A stretch of 58,308 bases of DNA from positions 1,599 through 59,906 of the forward strand of contig JAHEMG010000004.1 of the NCBI GenBank assembly GCA_024643755.1. Direction: 5' to 3'. Every line of letters starts with the position of its first letter. The stretch's first letter is position 1. Position numbers and translations under genes: made by a program. This stretch comes from Flavobacteriales bacterium. Lineage in GTDB: Bacteria > Bacteroidota > Bacteroidia > NS11-12g > UBA955. This document shows positions 1 to 10,797 of this stretch, piece after piece. The notes below the pieces were generated by a model. The model did not search any database and had not been told where the DNA came from. It saw only the letters and a program-made list of their open reading frames with translations.

Positions 1-60
1 CGGCGCTTTTTTCTTTGTTTATTTGTTTCATAATTTACATTATGTTAAATAGAATGAAAC

Positions 61-84
61 AATAAAAGTCGGATTGCTCCGACT
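61..84 (-). terminator. Rho-independent terminator of the TPR gene
   Basis: Inverted repeat AGTCGGA-TTGC-TCCGACT (67-84), followed on the minus strand by TTTTATT; lies just downstream of the minus-strand CDS ending at 105. Confidence 0.7.
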
Positions 85-104
85 CTTACCGTTTAATTAT
101 CTAA

Positions 105-1319
105 TTACTCCATTCCTTTGATCAACGCTGCATATCTCTCTGCACCTGCTGTATCACCTATTTCTAAGCAAGCTGACTTCAAGGCTTTGCAAATATTGAT
201 TTGATCTGCTGTAGAATAATCTGCGTTATCCAAAGCACGCTCCAAATATTTCTTTGCTTCCATGAATAACATTTTCAACTCTTCGTCAACCAATTTTTTC
301 TTGGCACCAACAGCAGCACTGCGTTTGTCGTACAGTTTGCGACTCTCATATTTCATCAATCCCAAGCCCAGGTTAAAGTTGGCATCGTAGTTAAATTCAT
401 TCAACTCTACTGCTTTGCGATAATCTGCAATGGCAGCATCGTATTTTGCCTGATTCTCATTCAAGTAAGCCCTGGTGTAATACAAGCGGCTATTTGGCTC
501 GATGCCGATCTGACGATCAACGTCTGCATATAAACGCTGTTCTTGTTTGATACCTACGAAGAAATTCACCAATACCTGGAACATTGCGTCATCATTGTTT
601 GATGCTGCCAATGCGGTACGGATGCAATTCTCTGCCTTCACGGTGTCGCCTATACTCAAATAAGCTTTTGACAAACCTTCTACAACGGCTGGCACAGTGT
701 TTCCCTTATCGACCAAACCTTGCAAAATACTAATTTTGGTCGCTTTATCGCTATGCAACGATGCAACCTGCGCGTAAGTTTCTGTCAAGCTCTCTTTGGT
801 AATTTTATTATTTGCCAAGTTGCTCGACATCGCAGTATCCAGGTAACCATATACAGCGATCAACTCTGAATAATAGATACAAAGTGTGTCGTAACTTTTG
901 GTTGCGAAGAATCCAATGGCTTCATTATAACCCGCTGCAAAAGCGTTACCGGCCAAAGCAATACCATTGTCTTTCTCTTCCGCCTTCTTGGGCAATGTGC
1001 TTTCGTGAAACTTACGGATAGATACCATGGCTTCCAATCCAGCACCATTGGTTAGTCCTTGCAACAATTCATTGTTTTTGGCGCCGGCAATGCGTGCATA
1101 TACATCGCTGCGAACCAAATACATTTTGGGCAACTCTGCAGATTTGGGATTGATTTTGGCTTTGTCGATCTCTTCTTTGGCCGTAATCAAATCCTCTACA
1201 GTGTTACTCATCAGTGCATACTCTGCTGAATTGACCGCTTTGATTTGAGCAGTACTGCATTGGGCAAAACCTAAGGTTAACGCAATGCCAAGTGTAGTTT
1301 TGAATAGATTATTCATCAT
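105..1319 (-). CDS. TPR-repeat protein with N-terminal signal sequence
   Basis: ORF of 404 aa; hydrophobic N-terminus; TPR-like segments ([43 protein letters not shown]). Confidence 0.7.
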   Translation of the reverse strand: MMNNLFKTTLGIALTLGFAQCSTAQIKAVNSAEYALMSNTVEDLITAKEEIDKAKINPKSAELPKMYLVRSDVYARIAGAKNNELLQGLTNGAGLEAMVSIRKFHESTLPKKAEEKDNGIALAGNAFAAGYNEAIGFFATKSYDTLCIYYSELIAVYGYLDTAMSSNLANNKITKESLTETYAQVASLHSDKATKISILQGLVDKGNTVPAVVEGLSKAYLSIGDTVKAENCIRTALAASNNDDAMFQVLVNFFVGIKQEQRLYADVDRQIGIEPNSRLYYTRAYLNENQAKYDAAIADYRKAVELNEFNYDANFNLGLGLMKYESRKLYDKRSAAVGAKKKLVDEELKMLFMEAKKYLERALDNADYSTADQINICKALKSACLEIGDTAGAERYAALIKGME

Positions 1320-3882
1320 TTTGGGGTGTTTCGTTGTCGTTGTCTGTGGTTATTTCCGTTGAGTTGCCTTCAGTTGCCTCCCCACCCTCAATGAATTCTG
1401 CCGCAGACTCTTCGTCTTCGTCTTCCTCTTTGGGCGATTTAGCCAAGCCAGCGATGGAATCCGATCCTTTCAGGTTGATGAGACGAACCCCTTGCGTGGC
1501 TCTACCCATTACCCTCAATTTGTCGATCGCCAATCGAATGGTTAACCCACTCTTACAGATGATCATCAAACCATCTTCATCAGTTACCGACAGAATTCCA
1601 ACCAAGCTTCCGGTTTTTTCTGTGATTGATATTGTTTTCACACCTTTTCCGCCCCTACCCGTTATGCGGTAGTCTTCCAGATCAGTGCGCTTACCATATC
1701 CTTTTTCACTCAAAACCAAAATGGTTGCTTCACTCTTTCTTGGATTTACACAAACCATGCCAATCACTTCATCTTCCGCTGATTCAAGGGTTACGCCACG
1801 AACACCGGCTGCGGTTCTGCCCATTGGACGTACTTTTGCTTCAGGGAAACGAATCGCTTTACCCTGTTTCTTGGCGATAATCACCTCACTGTCTCCATCG
1901 GTCAAACAAGCCTGCAACAACTCATCGCCATCTCTAACGGTAATCGCGTTGATACCATTGGTTCTTGGACGACTGTATGCTTCCAAAGAGGTTTTTTTCA
2001 CAACCCCTTGTTTGGTTACCATGATGATGAAATTGTTCTCCAAATACTCCGGATCTTTCAAATTGATCACATTCAAGTAGGCCTTTACCTTGTCATCGTT
2101 CGGTATGCTGATCAAATTCTGAATCGGTCTGCCCTTAGTCGCCTTCTGTCCTTCCGGAATCTCATAAACCTTCAACCAGAAACAACGTCCTTGTTCGGTA
2201 AACAACAGCAAGTAATTGTGGGTTGACGCGATAAACAGATGCTCAACAAAGTCGGCATCCCTATGCGATACGCCACGTAATCCTTTTCCACCACGATTCT
2301 GCTCCTTGTATTCACTCAACTGTGTGCGCTTGATATAGCCCATATGCGAGATGGTAATCACCACTTCTTCATTGGGAATCAAATCTTCAATATTGAACTC
2401 ACCCGCGCTAAATTCGATGTTGGTGCGACGGACATCGCCGTATTTATCCTTGATTTCGGTGATTTCTGTCTTGATGATTTCCATGCGCAATTCCTCCGAT
2501 GCCAATACACTCTCGTAGTATTGAATTTCTTTCAGAACGGCGTTGTACTCTTCACGGATTTTATCAATTTCCAGACCCGTCAAACGCTGCAATCGCATTT
2601 CCAAAATGGCTTTTGATTGAATTTCCGACAAGCCAAATTGACTCATCAGACCCTCTTTCGCAGCATCCGGGGTACGACTTTCGCGAATCAATTTGATCAC
2701 TGCATCCAAATTATCTAGGGCGATGATCAATCCCTCCAAAATGTGGATACGCTTACGCGCTTCATCCAACAAATACTGGGTTCTACGCTGAACGATTTCA
2801 TGGCGATGATTCACGTAATGATGAATCATGTCCTTCAAATTCAACATTTCAGGTCGACCAGCCACCAATGCAATATTGTTTACAGAGAAACTACTTTGCA
2901 GGGGTGTGTATTTGTACAATTGGTTTAATATGATGTTTGGAATGGCATCGCGTTTCAAGTCGAATACGATACGCATACCTTGACGACCGCTTTCATCGCG
3001 TACTGCCGATATACCATCAATCACTTTTTCGTTGATCAAATCAACCGTTTTGATAATAATTTGCGAAGGGGTAACCTGATAAGGCACCTCTGTCACCACG
3101 ATCATTTCTTTGCCCGTGCTGGACACTTCCACTTCTGCTTTTCCGCGCATCACAACCCTACCTCTGCCCGTTTCGAAAGCGTCTTTGATGCCTTCTACCC
3201 CGTAGATTGTTCCACCCGTAGGGAAATCAGGACCTTTGATGTAATTCATCAACTCACTGATTTCAATCTCACGGTTATCAATGTAGGCGATGATACCCTC
3301 ACAAACCTCTGTCAAGTTATGCGGGGCCATATTGGTTGCCATACCTACGGCAATACCACTGGCTCCATTGACCAACAAATTGGGAATCTTAGCTGGCATC
3401 ACTGAAGGCTCTTCCAAACTTTCGTCGAAGTTGGGCCTAAAGTCTACCGTATCCTTGTCGATATCCACCATCATCTCTTCTGCAATTTTTCGCAAACGAG
3501 CTTCGGTGTAACGCATCGCCGCTGGCGGATCTCCGTCAATAGAACCAAAGTTACCCTGTCCGTCTACAAACGGATAACGCAAACTCCAATCCTGTGCCAT
3601 ACGAACCATGGTGTCGTATACGGAACTATCACCATGTGGGTGATACTTACCCAATACTTCACCTACGATACGTGCTGATTTCTTGTGGGCTCGGTTAGAC
3701 GCCAATCCCAATTCAGTCATACCATATAATACCCTTCGGTGAACGGGCTTTAAACCATCTCTAACGTCTGGTAATGCGCGGGAAACAATCACTGACATCG
3801 AATAATCGATGTAGGCTGTTTTCATTTCATCCTCAATGTTGATGGAGATAATTCTCTCTTTGTTTTCGTTTAACTCATCCAT
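1309..3882 (-). CDS. gyrA: DNA gyrase subunit A
   Basis: 857 aa; [28 protein letters not shown]-type and AMRYTEARL motifs around the active-site Tyr; GyrA C-terminal repeats. Confidence 0.97.
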   Translation of the reverse strand: MDELNENKERIISINIEDEMKTAYIDYSMSVIVSRALPDVRDGLKPVHRRVLYGMTELGLASNRAHKKSARIVGEVLGKYHPHGDSSVYDTMVRMAQDWSLRYPFVDGQGNFGSIDGDPPAAMRYTEARLRKIAEEMMVDIDKDTVDFRPNFDESLEEPSVMPAKIPNLLVNGASGIAVGMATNMAPHNLTEVCEGIIAYIDNREIEISELMNYIKGPDFPTGGTIYGVEGIKDAFETGRGRVVMRGKAEVEVSSTGKEMIVVTEVPYQVTPSQIIIKTVDLINEKVIDGISAVRDESGRQGMRIVFDLKRDAIPNIILNQLYKYTPLQSSFSVNNIALVAGRPEMLNLKDMIHHYVNHRHEIVQRRTQYLLDEARKRIHILEGLIIALDNLDAVIKLIRESRTPDAAKEGLMSQFGLSEIQSKAILEMRLQRLTGLEIDKIREEYNAVLKEIQYYESVLASEELRMEIIKTEITEIKDKYGDVRRTNIEFSAGEFNIEDLIPNEEVVITISHMGYIKRTQLSEYKEQNRGGKGLRGVSHRDADFVEHLFIASTHNYLLLFTEQGRCFWLKVYEIPEGQKATKGRPIQNLISIPNDDKVKAYLNVINLKDPEYLENNFIIMVTKQGVVKKTSLEAYSRPRTNGINAITVRDGDELLQACLTDGDSEVIIAKKQGKAIRFPEAKVRPMGRTAAGVRGVTLESAEDEVIGMVCVNPRKSEATILVLSEKGYGKRTDLEDYRITGRGGKGVKTISITEKTGSLVGILSVTDEDGLMIICKSGLTIRLAIDKLRVMGRATQGVRLINLKGSDSIAGLAKSPKEEDEDEESAAEFIEGGEATEGNSTEITTDNDNETPQNDE

Positions 3883-4020
3883 GGAAATAGTCGATTATAC
3901 AAATTACGCTGAAACACCACCAAAACCATCAAAAGGTGGCTTGATGTTGCCCACAAATTTTATACATTTTGGGGCGATAAATTGGCTGTATGAAGATGTA
4001 GTTTCAAGCCAATTAAAAAC

Positions 4021-4048
4021 AAAAAGGGAAGGTTGCCCTTCCCTTTTT
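4021..4048 (-). terminator. Bidirectional Rho-independent terminator downstream of the M16 protease
   Basis: Perfect inverted repeat AAAAAGGGAAGG-TTGC-CCTTCCCTTTTT between the gyrA upstream region and the 3' end of the M16 gene. Confidence 0.85.
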
Positions 4049-4070
4049 GTTTATTCTATTCAAATTTAAA

Positions 4071-7016
4071 TTACTTGCGCAAATCCGCAGGCGGATTGTA
4101 CTGTGTTTTCTTTTTCGGCAAGCTGGTTGTACCTGCCTTCAAGTACTTGATTTTACCCGCACCTGTGGGCTCTAATACTTGCATTTTGCCCATACCCAAC
4201 GCTTCTAACTTAGGTTGAACTTCCAACAAATCACCAGCAACAACCACAACCATTTTGTCCAAATTCAACTGTTCTTTTGCCAGTGCATTTACTTGTTCTT
4301 TGGTCATGCTCTGAAGAATTCTCAATTGCTCATCAGCATAATTCACAGGCAAGTTCCTGTTGGCCATTTGAAGAATGTAACCAGCTTTTTGTCCGATCGA
4401 CTCATACTCCAACGCTTCACTTGCCACCAATGCTGATTTGGTAAAGGCAAATTCTTCGTCGGTAATGCCATTGTTTCTGTAACGAACCAACTCATCAATG
4501 ATTTCAACAATGGCACTGTCTGTTGCTCTTGCTTTTACACCCGCAGAGATGGTGTAGGTACCAGGCAAATCCTTGTATGAAGAAGAAAATCCTCCACGGA
4601 TACCATAAGTCCATGCTTTGTCTTCACGGATGTTCAAGTTCAAACGACTATTGAAGTTTCCAGCCAACGCAAAGTTCATTACGCTGTTTTGGAAAAACTT
4701 ACCTGTTGCATCGTAGGGCAATGATTTAAAGCCCACATAAATATCACTTTGATCAGCATCGGTGTACTTCACACCAAACAACTGGGGTGTTTCTACTGAC
4801 ATTGCAGGAGCTGGCTTGGGAACGGTAACGTTCTTCTTCTCCCACTTCTTCAAAAAGGCAAACTTCGCATCTACTTCGGCTGCAGTCAATGGACCAACCA
4901 CCACCATTTTCGTCAAATTGGGTGCATAGTTCGCATTGTAATACGCTTTGCAATGCTCCAAAGACACTTTGTCGTAATCATCGGCCAAAACAGACGTACC
5001 TAACGCGTTTTCGCCATTCATCAAACGCTTCCAGGCATTTGAAGCACCCACACTGCGGTTTCTCAAACTGCTGTTTGCACCTTCTTTTGCTCTAGATTTA
5101 TTTTTCTTGAATTCAGCTTCGTCCCAACGGGGCTTGAACATCATTTCTTCCAACAAAGCAACAGCCGCATCTAATTTGTCTTTCTCACAAGACAATGTGA
5201 TGCTTGTTCCAGTAGTTCCGGCACCAAACCCAATATTCACACCCAATTTCTCAAACTCCTTTTCCAATTCTGTGGGAGTATGCAGTGCAGTACCTGTTTC
5301 CATTGCACTAGCCAACAATTCAGCAGTACCTTTGGGAACAATTTTGCCATCTTCCAACAAACGTCCACCCTCAATATTTATTTGTACAATGACACGGGGA
5401 GTTTCATCGAAATAAGTCGACCAAATTTCCAAGCCATTGTCAAGAATGTTTTTGTCTACTTTGGGTGTTTTTGCAGATGTGATTGCTTTGGGTTGAGGAC
5501 GGATACTGCGATCGAAATTGTCTTTCACCGTACGCAAAGTAAGACCGCTATATTCTGCTTCCGCGATGGCACTTTTGAAACCTGCATTGGGGTTTATGCT
5601 CTGATATTTTGGCTTCTCAGCACCTTCTGCCACTTGGGCTGGGGTAATGATCACTGTAGACGAAAACTTATTTTTGATGTATCGCTCATAAACCCTCAAA
5701 ATATCTGCTTTGGTCAAATTCCTGTAGCGATTGGCATCATCCTCTAGGTTGTAACTAGCACCATTTGCATTTTTCGCATCCAAATACCAAAAAGAACTCA
5801 AATAGTTGGCCTTGGTACTTACGTCCTCCAAACCACTAGAGTAATTACTCAAAATGTTTGTTTTGGCGCGCTCCAAATCTTCATCAGAAAATCCAACAAT
5901 ACCGAATGAATCAATGGTAGATTTCAGCAATTGCTGCAACTTAGGAATGTCTGAATAAGGATAACCAACAACGGTAAATGAAAATTCACCAGCCAATTCG
6001 TGGTTAATCATGCTCAACGGGTTATTGCTCGCATCAGCTTGCAAGGCCCATTCGGCATCCACCAATTTTTTGTAAATTGTAGAGTTTCTTGTACCACCCA
6101 TCAAATATGCCAATACGTCCAAAGCCGCTTCGTCTGGGTGCTGCACAGGCACACCTACAAAAGTTGAATAAATCAAAGGGACATAGGCATTTGCATCTGG
6201 GTAAGTCATTACCTTATTCTCTTTCAAGCGCACAGGGGGAACGGCTTGTTTTTTAACTTCTGGACCTTTTTGAATCGAGCCATAGTATTTGTCGACCCAA
6301 GCAACCACCTCATTGGTGTTCACATCACCAGAAACGATAACACAAGCGTTATTGGGACCATACCAGCGCAAGAAAAAGTTCTTCAAATCATTGCTATCTG
6401 CACGATCCAAGTCGTCAACAAAACCAATGGTTGACCAGCTGTAAGGGTGTTCTTTTGGATACAATTCCTGATCTTTTACTTCCATCAAGAAACCGTAAGG
6501 AACATTGTATCGCTGATCTTTTTCATTTTTAACGGTACTACGTTGAATTTCAAACTTCTTGTTGGTAAACGCTTCCAAGAAGCAACCCATACGATCTGCT
6601 TCCATCCACAAAGCTGTTTCAGTGAAGTTGCTCGGGAACGTTTCGATATATACCGTTCTATCGCGGGTAGTATTACCATTGACATCGCCACCATAGTTTT
6701 TGATGATTTTAAAGTGTTCTTCGTCCGCTACGTGTTGAGAACCTTGGAACAACATGTGCTCAAAGAAGTGAGCAAATCCTGATTTACCGCGGGTTTCACG
6801 CGCTGAACCCACATGGTAGGTTACGTTTAAGTGAGCCACTGGATCACTGTGATCCTCACTAACAATCAGGGTAAGTCCGTTGGGATACTGATACTTTGAA
6901 TAAGGTACGACGAGCTTTCCTGGCTGAGCGTCAACCTTTTCGATGAGTGTTGCTTGGGCTTGCGCCGATGGCACCAAAGACCACAAAGCGAAACCTATCA
7001 GAAACAGTTTTTTCAT
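4071..7016 (-). CDS. M16 family zinc metallopeptidase (two-domain, secreted)
   Basis: 981 aa; signal peptide; inverted zinc motif HFFEHMLFQGS (HxxEH); second M16-like half. Confidence 0.92.
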   Translation of the reverse strand: MKKLFLIGFALWSLVPSAQAQATLIEKVDAQPGKLVVPYSKYQYPNGLTLIVSEDHSDPVAHLNVTYHVGSARETRGKSGFAHFFEHMLFQGSQHVADEEHFKIIKNYGGDVNGNTTRDRTVYIETFPSNFTETALWMEADRMGCFLEAFTNKKFEIQRSTVKNEKDQRYNVPYGFLMEVKDQELYPKEHPYSWSTIGFVDDLDRADSNDLKNFFLRWYGPNNACVIVSGDVNTNEVVAWVDKYYGSIQKGPEVKKQAVPPVRLKENKVMTYPDANAYVPLIYSTFVGVPVQHPDEAALDVLAYLMGGTRNSTIYKKLVDAEWALQADASNNPLSMINHELAGEFSFTVVGYPYSDIPKLQQLLKSTIDSFGIVGFSDEDLERAKTNILSNYSSGLEDVSTKANYLSSFWYLDAKNANGASYNLEDDANRYRNLTKADILRVYERYIKNKFSSTVIITPAQVAEGAEKPKYQSINPNAGFKSAIAEAEYSGLTLRTVKDNFDRSIRPQPKAITSAKTPKVDKNILDNGLEIWSTYFDETPRVIVQINIEGGRLLEDGKIVPKGTAELLASAMETGTALHTPTELEKEFEKLGVNIGFGAGTTGTSITLSCEKDKLDAAVALLEEMMFKPRWDEAEFKKNKSRAKEGANSSLRNRSVGASNAWKRLMNGENALGTSVLADDYDKVSLEHCKAYYNANYAPNLTKMVVVGPLTAAEVDAKFAFLKKWEKKNVTVPKPAPAMSVETPQLFGVKYTDADQSDIYVGFKSLPYDATGKFFQNSVMNFALAGNFNSRLNLNIREDKAWTYGIRGGFSSSYKDLPGTYTISAGVKARATDSAIVEIIDELVRYRNNGITDEEFAFTKSALVASEALEYESIGQKAGYILQMANRNLPVNYADEQLRILQSMTKEQVNALAKEQLNLDKMVVVVAGDLLEVQPKLEALGMGKMQVLEPTGAGKIKYLKAGTTSLPKKKTQYNPPADLRK

Positions 7017-7022
7017 AAGTTA

Positions 7023-7030
7023 CAAATGTA
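7023..7030 (-). promoter_or_regulatory. Bacteroidota-type -7 element (TACATTTG)
   Basis: Minus strand reads TACATTTG (TAnnTTTG) 6 nt before the ATG at 7016. Confidence 0.5.
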
Positions 7031-7126
7031 GTCATTTCAATGATTTCAATAAAATCGAATAGACCAAAATGCCAAAATAATCGGCTATCGCACGCACAGC
7101 GGACACAACAGTTAAGTCGGGTGAAA

Positions 7127-9922
7127 TCAGCGCAATTTTTCCGCCAAATAAGGCGCCGTTACGCTCTTTGTTACTGCAACCATGTCTTCAGGAACACCTT
7201 GAAACACCATTTCACCACCAGCACTGCCCGCCTCAGGTCCCAAATCGATAATCCAATCAGCACATTTTACCACATCCAAATTGTGCTCGATACAAAGAAC
7301 CGTATTGCCTTGCGCAATCAATGCATCGAACGATTTCATCAATTTCTTGATGTCGTGAAAATGCAGGCCCGTTGTGGGTTCGTCGAAAATAAACAGTGTG
7401 CCGCCTTCTTTATTCGGACTCGCCTTGCTCAAGAAAAAGGCCAACTTAACCCGTTGTGCTTCTCCTCCACTCAAGGTATTCGACCCCTGCCCTAACTTCA
7501 CATACCCCAATCCTACATCTTGCAATGGCTTGATCCGTTCTCTTACAGATTTTACATCTGCAAAAAAGTCCATCGCCTCATCCACCGTTAAATCCAATAC
7601 TTCAAAAATGTTTTTACCGTTGTATTCTACCTCAAGGACTTCCTTTTTATAGCGATGACCACCACACGCTTCACATTCAAGTTTGATGTCGGCCATGAAC
7701 TGCATTTCGATCACCGTTTCACCTTCGCCCTGACAAACGTCGCACCTTCCACCATCCACATTAAAAGAAAAATGTGAGGGTTTGAAACCATTGAATTTTG
7801 AAGTAGGTGTATTTGCGAACAAATCACGGATTTCATCAAACGCTTTCACATAGGTAACAGGATTACTGCGGCTGCTTTTGCCAATGGGGTTTTGATCCAC
7901 CATCTCTACAGCTTTCACCAAGGATACCGCGCCAGACAATTTCTTAAATTTGCCGGGTTTGGTCGTGGTGAACAATCCCAATTCCCGACTTAGCGCTGGG
8001 AAAAGCACTTGTTTGATCAACGTTGTTTTACCAGACCCAGAAACACCCGTAACCACGGTGAATGATTCCAGTGGAAACTTACAGGTCACATTTTTTAGGT
8101 TATTCGCCGTAACATCTTCTAATTCAATGTAATGGGGCGATTTTCTGCGATTCGATGGGACTTCAATCTGCTCACTTCCCAACAAATATTTCCCCGTTAG
8201 ACTATCCGAACAATGCGATATGCCCTCAAAGGGTCCTTGGTATAATAACTGTCCGCCCAATGTCCCCGCGAACGGCCCAATGTCAATGACATTTTCCGCG
8301 TTGCGCATGATGTCTTCGTCGTGTTCAACCACGATCACCGTATTGCCTTCTTTTTGTAGGGCTTTCAGCACGGTAATCAATCGCTCGGTATCCCGGGAAT
8401 GAAGTCCAATACTTGGTTCGTCCAAAATGTACATCGAACCGGTCAAATTGCTACCCAAGGACGTCGCCAAGTTAATCCTTTGACTTTCCCCGCCGCTCAA
8501 GGTGTTACTCAATCGGTTTAGTGACAAATACCCCAATCCGACATCGCTCAGAAATTGTAAACGCCCTTTGATTTCTTCGATGATGCGTTCTGCAATGGCG
8601 GTATCCGTTTGATTCATCGCAAGTTGCTTGAAATACGACAAGGCACTATCTACCTCCATCAACAGCAATTCTTGTATGCTCAGCTGCTCTGGGGCAGTGG
8701 TTGACAGTACTTTCACGTAGGCCGCTTCTTTTCTAAGACGGGTTCCAAGGCAATCTGGACAAGTTGTTTTGCCACGGTATCGCGCAGCCAAAACGCGGTA
8801 TTGAATCTTGTACGACTTATCTTCGATGTATTTGAAAAAATCCAATATACCAGGCAATGCTTTGCTGCCTTCCCACAGTAGTTTCAGCTGCGATTCATCC
8901 AAATCTCGGATGGCCCGATGGATGGGAAAATCCACTTTGTTGGCCAATCGGATAAAATCATTTCTCCACTCTCCCATGGTTTCGCCCTTCCATGGTGCTA
9001 CTGCGCCCTCAAATACGCTGAGCGATGTATCTGGAATAACCAAATCTCGATCAAGTCCAAGGACCGAGCCGAAGCCTTCACACGTTCTACATGCGCCGTG
9101 TGGGTTGTTAAAACTCAAAAAATCTTTGGTGGGGATTTCGAATTTCACGCCATCAAGTTCAAAGCGATTGTTGAAATCGACCGCCGCTTGACTTTCCATG
9201 AAATACACCGTGCAATTGCCATCACCTTCCCAAAAAGCCGTTTCGCAGGCGTCAAACAACCTGGATTGAAACTCTTCATCTTCGGGTTGAATCAACAAAC
9301 GATCAACCACTAGATAGACAGCTTGATCCAAACTCACCTGCTCATCGAGTAAGGTTTGCACTGAAAACAGTTGATTCTCACACCAAATCCGGCTAAAGCC
9401 CTTTTGAATGAGCAAATCCCAGTCAGCTGTTGAACGGGTTTTCTCTGGCTGAATAGCCATAATCAATGCCCGCTCTCCCACTTTGTGCGTTTGGCAATAT
9501 TGCAAAACATCTTCGGATGTTTCTCGCTTCACTTCCCTACCAGAAATCGGTGAAATGGTGTGACCTGCCCTGCTAAACAGTAATTTTATATAATCGTATA
9601 TCTCCGTTGAAGTTGCAACTGTACTGCGGGGATTCCGTGTATTTACTTTCTGTTCGATGGCTACTGCCGGACAAAGTCCTTGGATATCATCGACCAACGG
9701 TTTTTTCATTCTACCCAAAAATTGTCGGGCATAACTACTCAAACTCTCCACATATCTACGCTGTCCTTCCGCAAACAACGTTTCAAACACCAAGCTTGAT
9801 TTACCACTACCCGACACGCCGGTTACCACGGTAAAAGAACCATGGTCAATTTCAACGTTGATATTCTTTAAATTATGTTGCTGCGCATTTACAATGCGAA
9901 TCTTTTTTTCTAGCGTAGACAT
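7127..9922 (-). CDS. uvrA: Excinuclease ABC subunit A
   Basis: Two Walker A motifs (GVSGSGKSSL, GVSGSGKTTL), two ABC signatures (LSGGESQR, LSGGEAQR), CxxC zinc motifs; likely start MSTLEKKIRIVNAQQHNLKN, so the ORF-track extension to 9976 is probably untranslated. Confidence 0.96.
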   Translation of the reverse strand: MSTLEKKIRIVNAQQHNLKNINVEIDHGSFTVVTGVSGSGKSSLVFETLFAEGQRRYVESLSSYARQFLGRMKKPLVDDIQGLCPAVAIEQKVNTRNPRSTVATSTEIYDYIKLLFSRAGHTISPISGREVKRETSEDVLQYCQTHKVGERALIMAIQPEKTRSTADWDLLIQKGFSRIWCENQLFSVQTLLDEQVSLDQAVYLVVDRLLIQPEDEEFQSRLFDACETAFWEGDGNCTVYFMESQAAVDFNNRFELDGVKFEIPTKDFLSFNNPHGACRTCEGFGSVLGLDRDLVIPDTSLSVFEGAVAPWKGETMGEWRNDFIRLANKVDFPIHRAIRDLDESQLKLLWEGSKALPGILDFFKYIEDKSYKIQYRVLAARYRGKTTCPDCLGTRLRKEAAYVKVLSTTAPEQLSIQELLLMEVDSALSYFKQLAMNQTDTAIAERIIEEIKGRLQFLSDVGLGYLSLNRLSNTLSGGESQRINLATSLGSNLTGSMYILDEPSIGLHSRDTERLITVLKALQKEGNTVIVVEHDEDIMRNAENVIDIGPFAGTLGGQLLYQGPFEGISHCSDSLTGKYLLGSEQIEVPSNRRKSPHYIELEDVTANNLKNVTCKFPLESFTVVTGVSGSGKTTLIKQVLFPALSRELGLFTTTKPGKFKKLSGAVSLVKAVEMVDQNPIGKSSRSNPVTYVKAFDEIRDLFANTPTSKFNGFKPSHFSFNVDGGRCDVCQGEGETVIEMQFMADIKLECEACGGHRYKKEVLEVEYNGKNIFEVLDLTVDEAMDFFADVKSVRERIKPLQDVGLGYVKLGQGSNTLSGGEAQRVKLAFFLSKASPNKEGGTLFIFDEPTTGLHFHDIKKLMKSFDALIAQGNTVLCIEHNLDVVKCADWIIDLGPEAGSAGGEMVFQGVPEDMVAVTKSVTAPYLAEKLR

Positions 9923-9936
9923 GCCCGATTTTGAAG

Positions 9937-10797
9937 TTATTGTATTGTATCGCGCTGTATGGAAGCACCGGCACAAATGCCTCTGCCGTTGATGATGTTG
10001 CTGTAGATGGGCGTTGGATCAGAAAACAGGTTGCTCGACTTTCTGTAATTGGCCACTGATTGCAAATAGCGATAATATTCGTCGCTCAGTGATCTCACCT
10101 CTACCAAATACTTGTAGGTACTGCCTGCACTACCAAAACTGGTGATAAAATCAAATGTGCGTTTTCCGCCATTAAAGGTTCTATCGTCTAACAGGTATCC
10201 GCCCAAATCGGTTTTTACCGCATTTTGACTTAAAAACGGATCAGTGGTTGTTGGTGGCATGATCACCCATTCTTGAATAAAATCATCGAAGCGATACAAG
10301 TTGATCTCGTAGTAATTTCTTTCACTTTGGGGATCGGCGATATGACAAGTAAGTGTACCTGTAGCAAATCCGTCTGGGTCAACTCCGGTATTGTCCAACC
10401 ATGTTGATTTCGGACTATTCAACTTATTTGGGAGTGTCATTTGTCCTTTCGCCGTTGCAAAATCTGGCATACTCACTTGCACGGTATATTGTTTACCCGC
10501 AACAGGTTTGAAATTCGCCAAATATTTGCTGAGACCCAAATTATAGGTCAGCGTAAAGTCTTGACTTCCGTCATTCACAACCACCTTGGCATTTTCAATA
10601 AAATCAGGCGCTGTGGTGTCCGACATAGGTATCGTTTTGGATACCTGCACTGAAAACCAGTCGTCGCTGTTCACGAAGGAGTTCACCACCAACCTCGGGG
10701 TAAATTTGATACTACTATCGTCCAAATCTGTTTCACATGAGGCCAATGCCATGGTACACAATAAGCCACCCAACCAAAATTTCATTTTCATAACCAT
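9937..10797 (-). CDS. DUF4249-type lipoprotein
   Basis: 286 aa; lipobox-like ALASCETD; directly downstream of a TonB receptor as is common for DUF4249 proteins. Confidence 0.75.
   Translation of the reverse strand: MVMKMKFWLGGLLCTMALASCETDLDDSSIKFTPRLVVNSFVNSDDWFSVQVSKTIPMSDTTAPDFIENAKVVVNDGSQDFTLTYNLGLSKYLANFKPVAGKQYTVQVSMPDFATAKGQMTLPNKLNSPKSTWLDNTGVDPDGFATGTLTCHIADPQSERNYYEINLYRFDDFIQEWVIMPPTTTDPFLSQNAVKTDLGGYLLDDRTFNGGKRTFDFITSFGSAGSTYKYLVEVRSLSDEYYRYLQSVANYRKSSNLFSDPTPIYSNIINGRGICAGASIQRDTIQ

Noticed and set aside
1-14. CGGCGCTTTTTT at the window edge as a terminator
   Set aside because: Only a possible 3' half is visible; the 5' arm would be outside the window.
5280-5747. 155-aa plus-strand frame inside the M16 protease gene
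   Set aside because: Antisense shadow of a confident CDS; no domain similarity recognised.
9923-9976. Extended uvrA start (MCRCFHTARYNTITSKSG)
   Set aside because: Overlaps the 3' end of the upstream DUF4249 gene; conserved UvrA N-terminus begins at MSTLEKKIRI.
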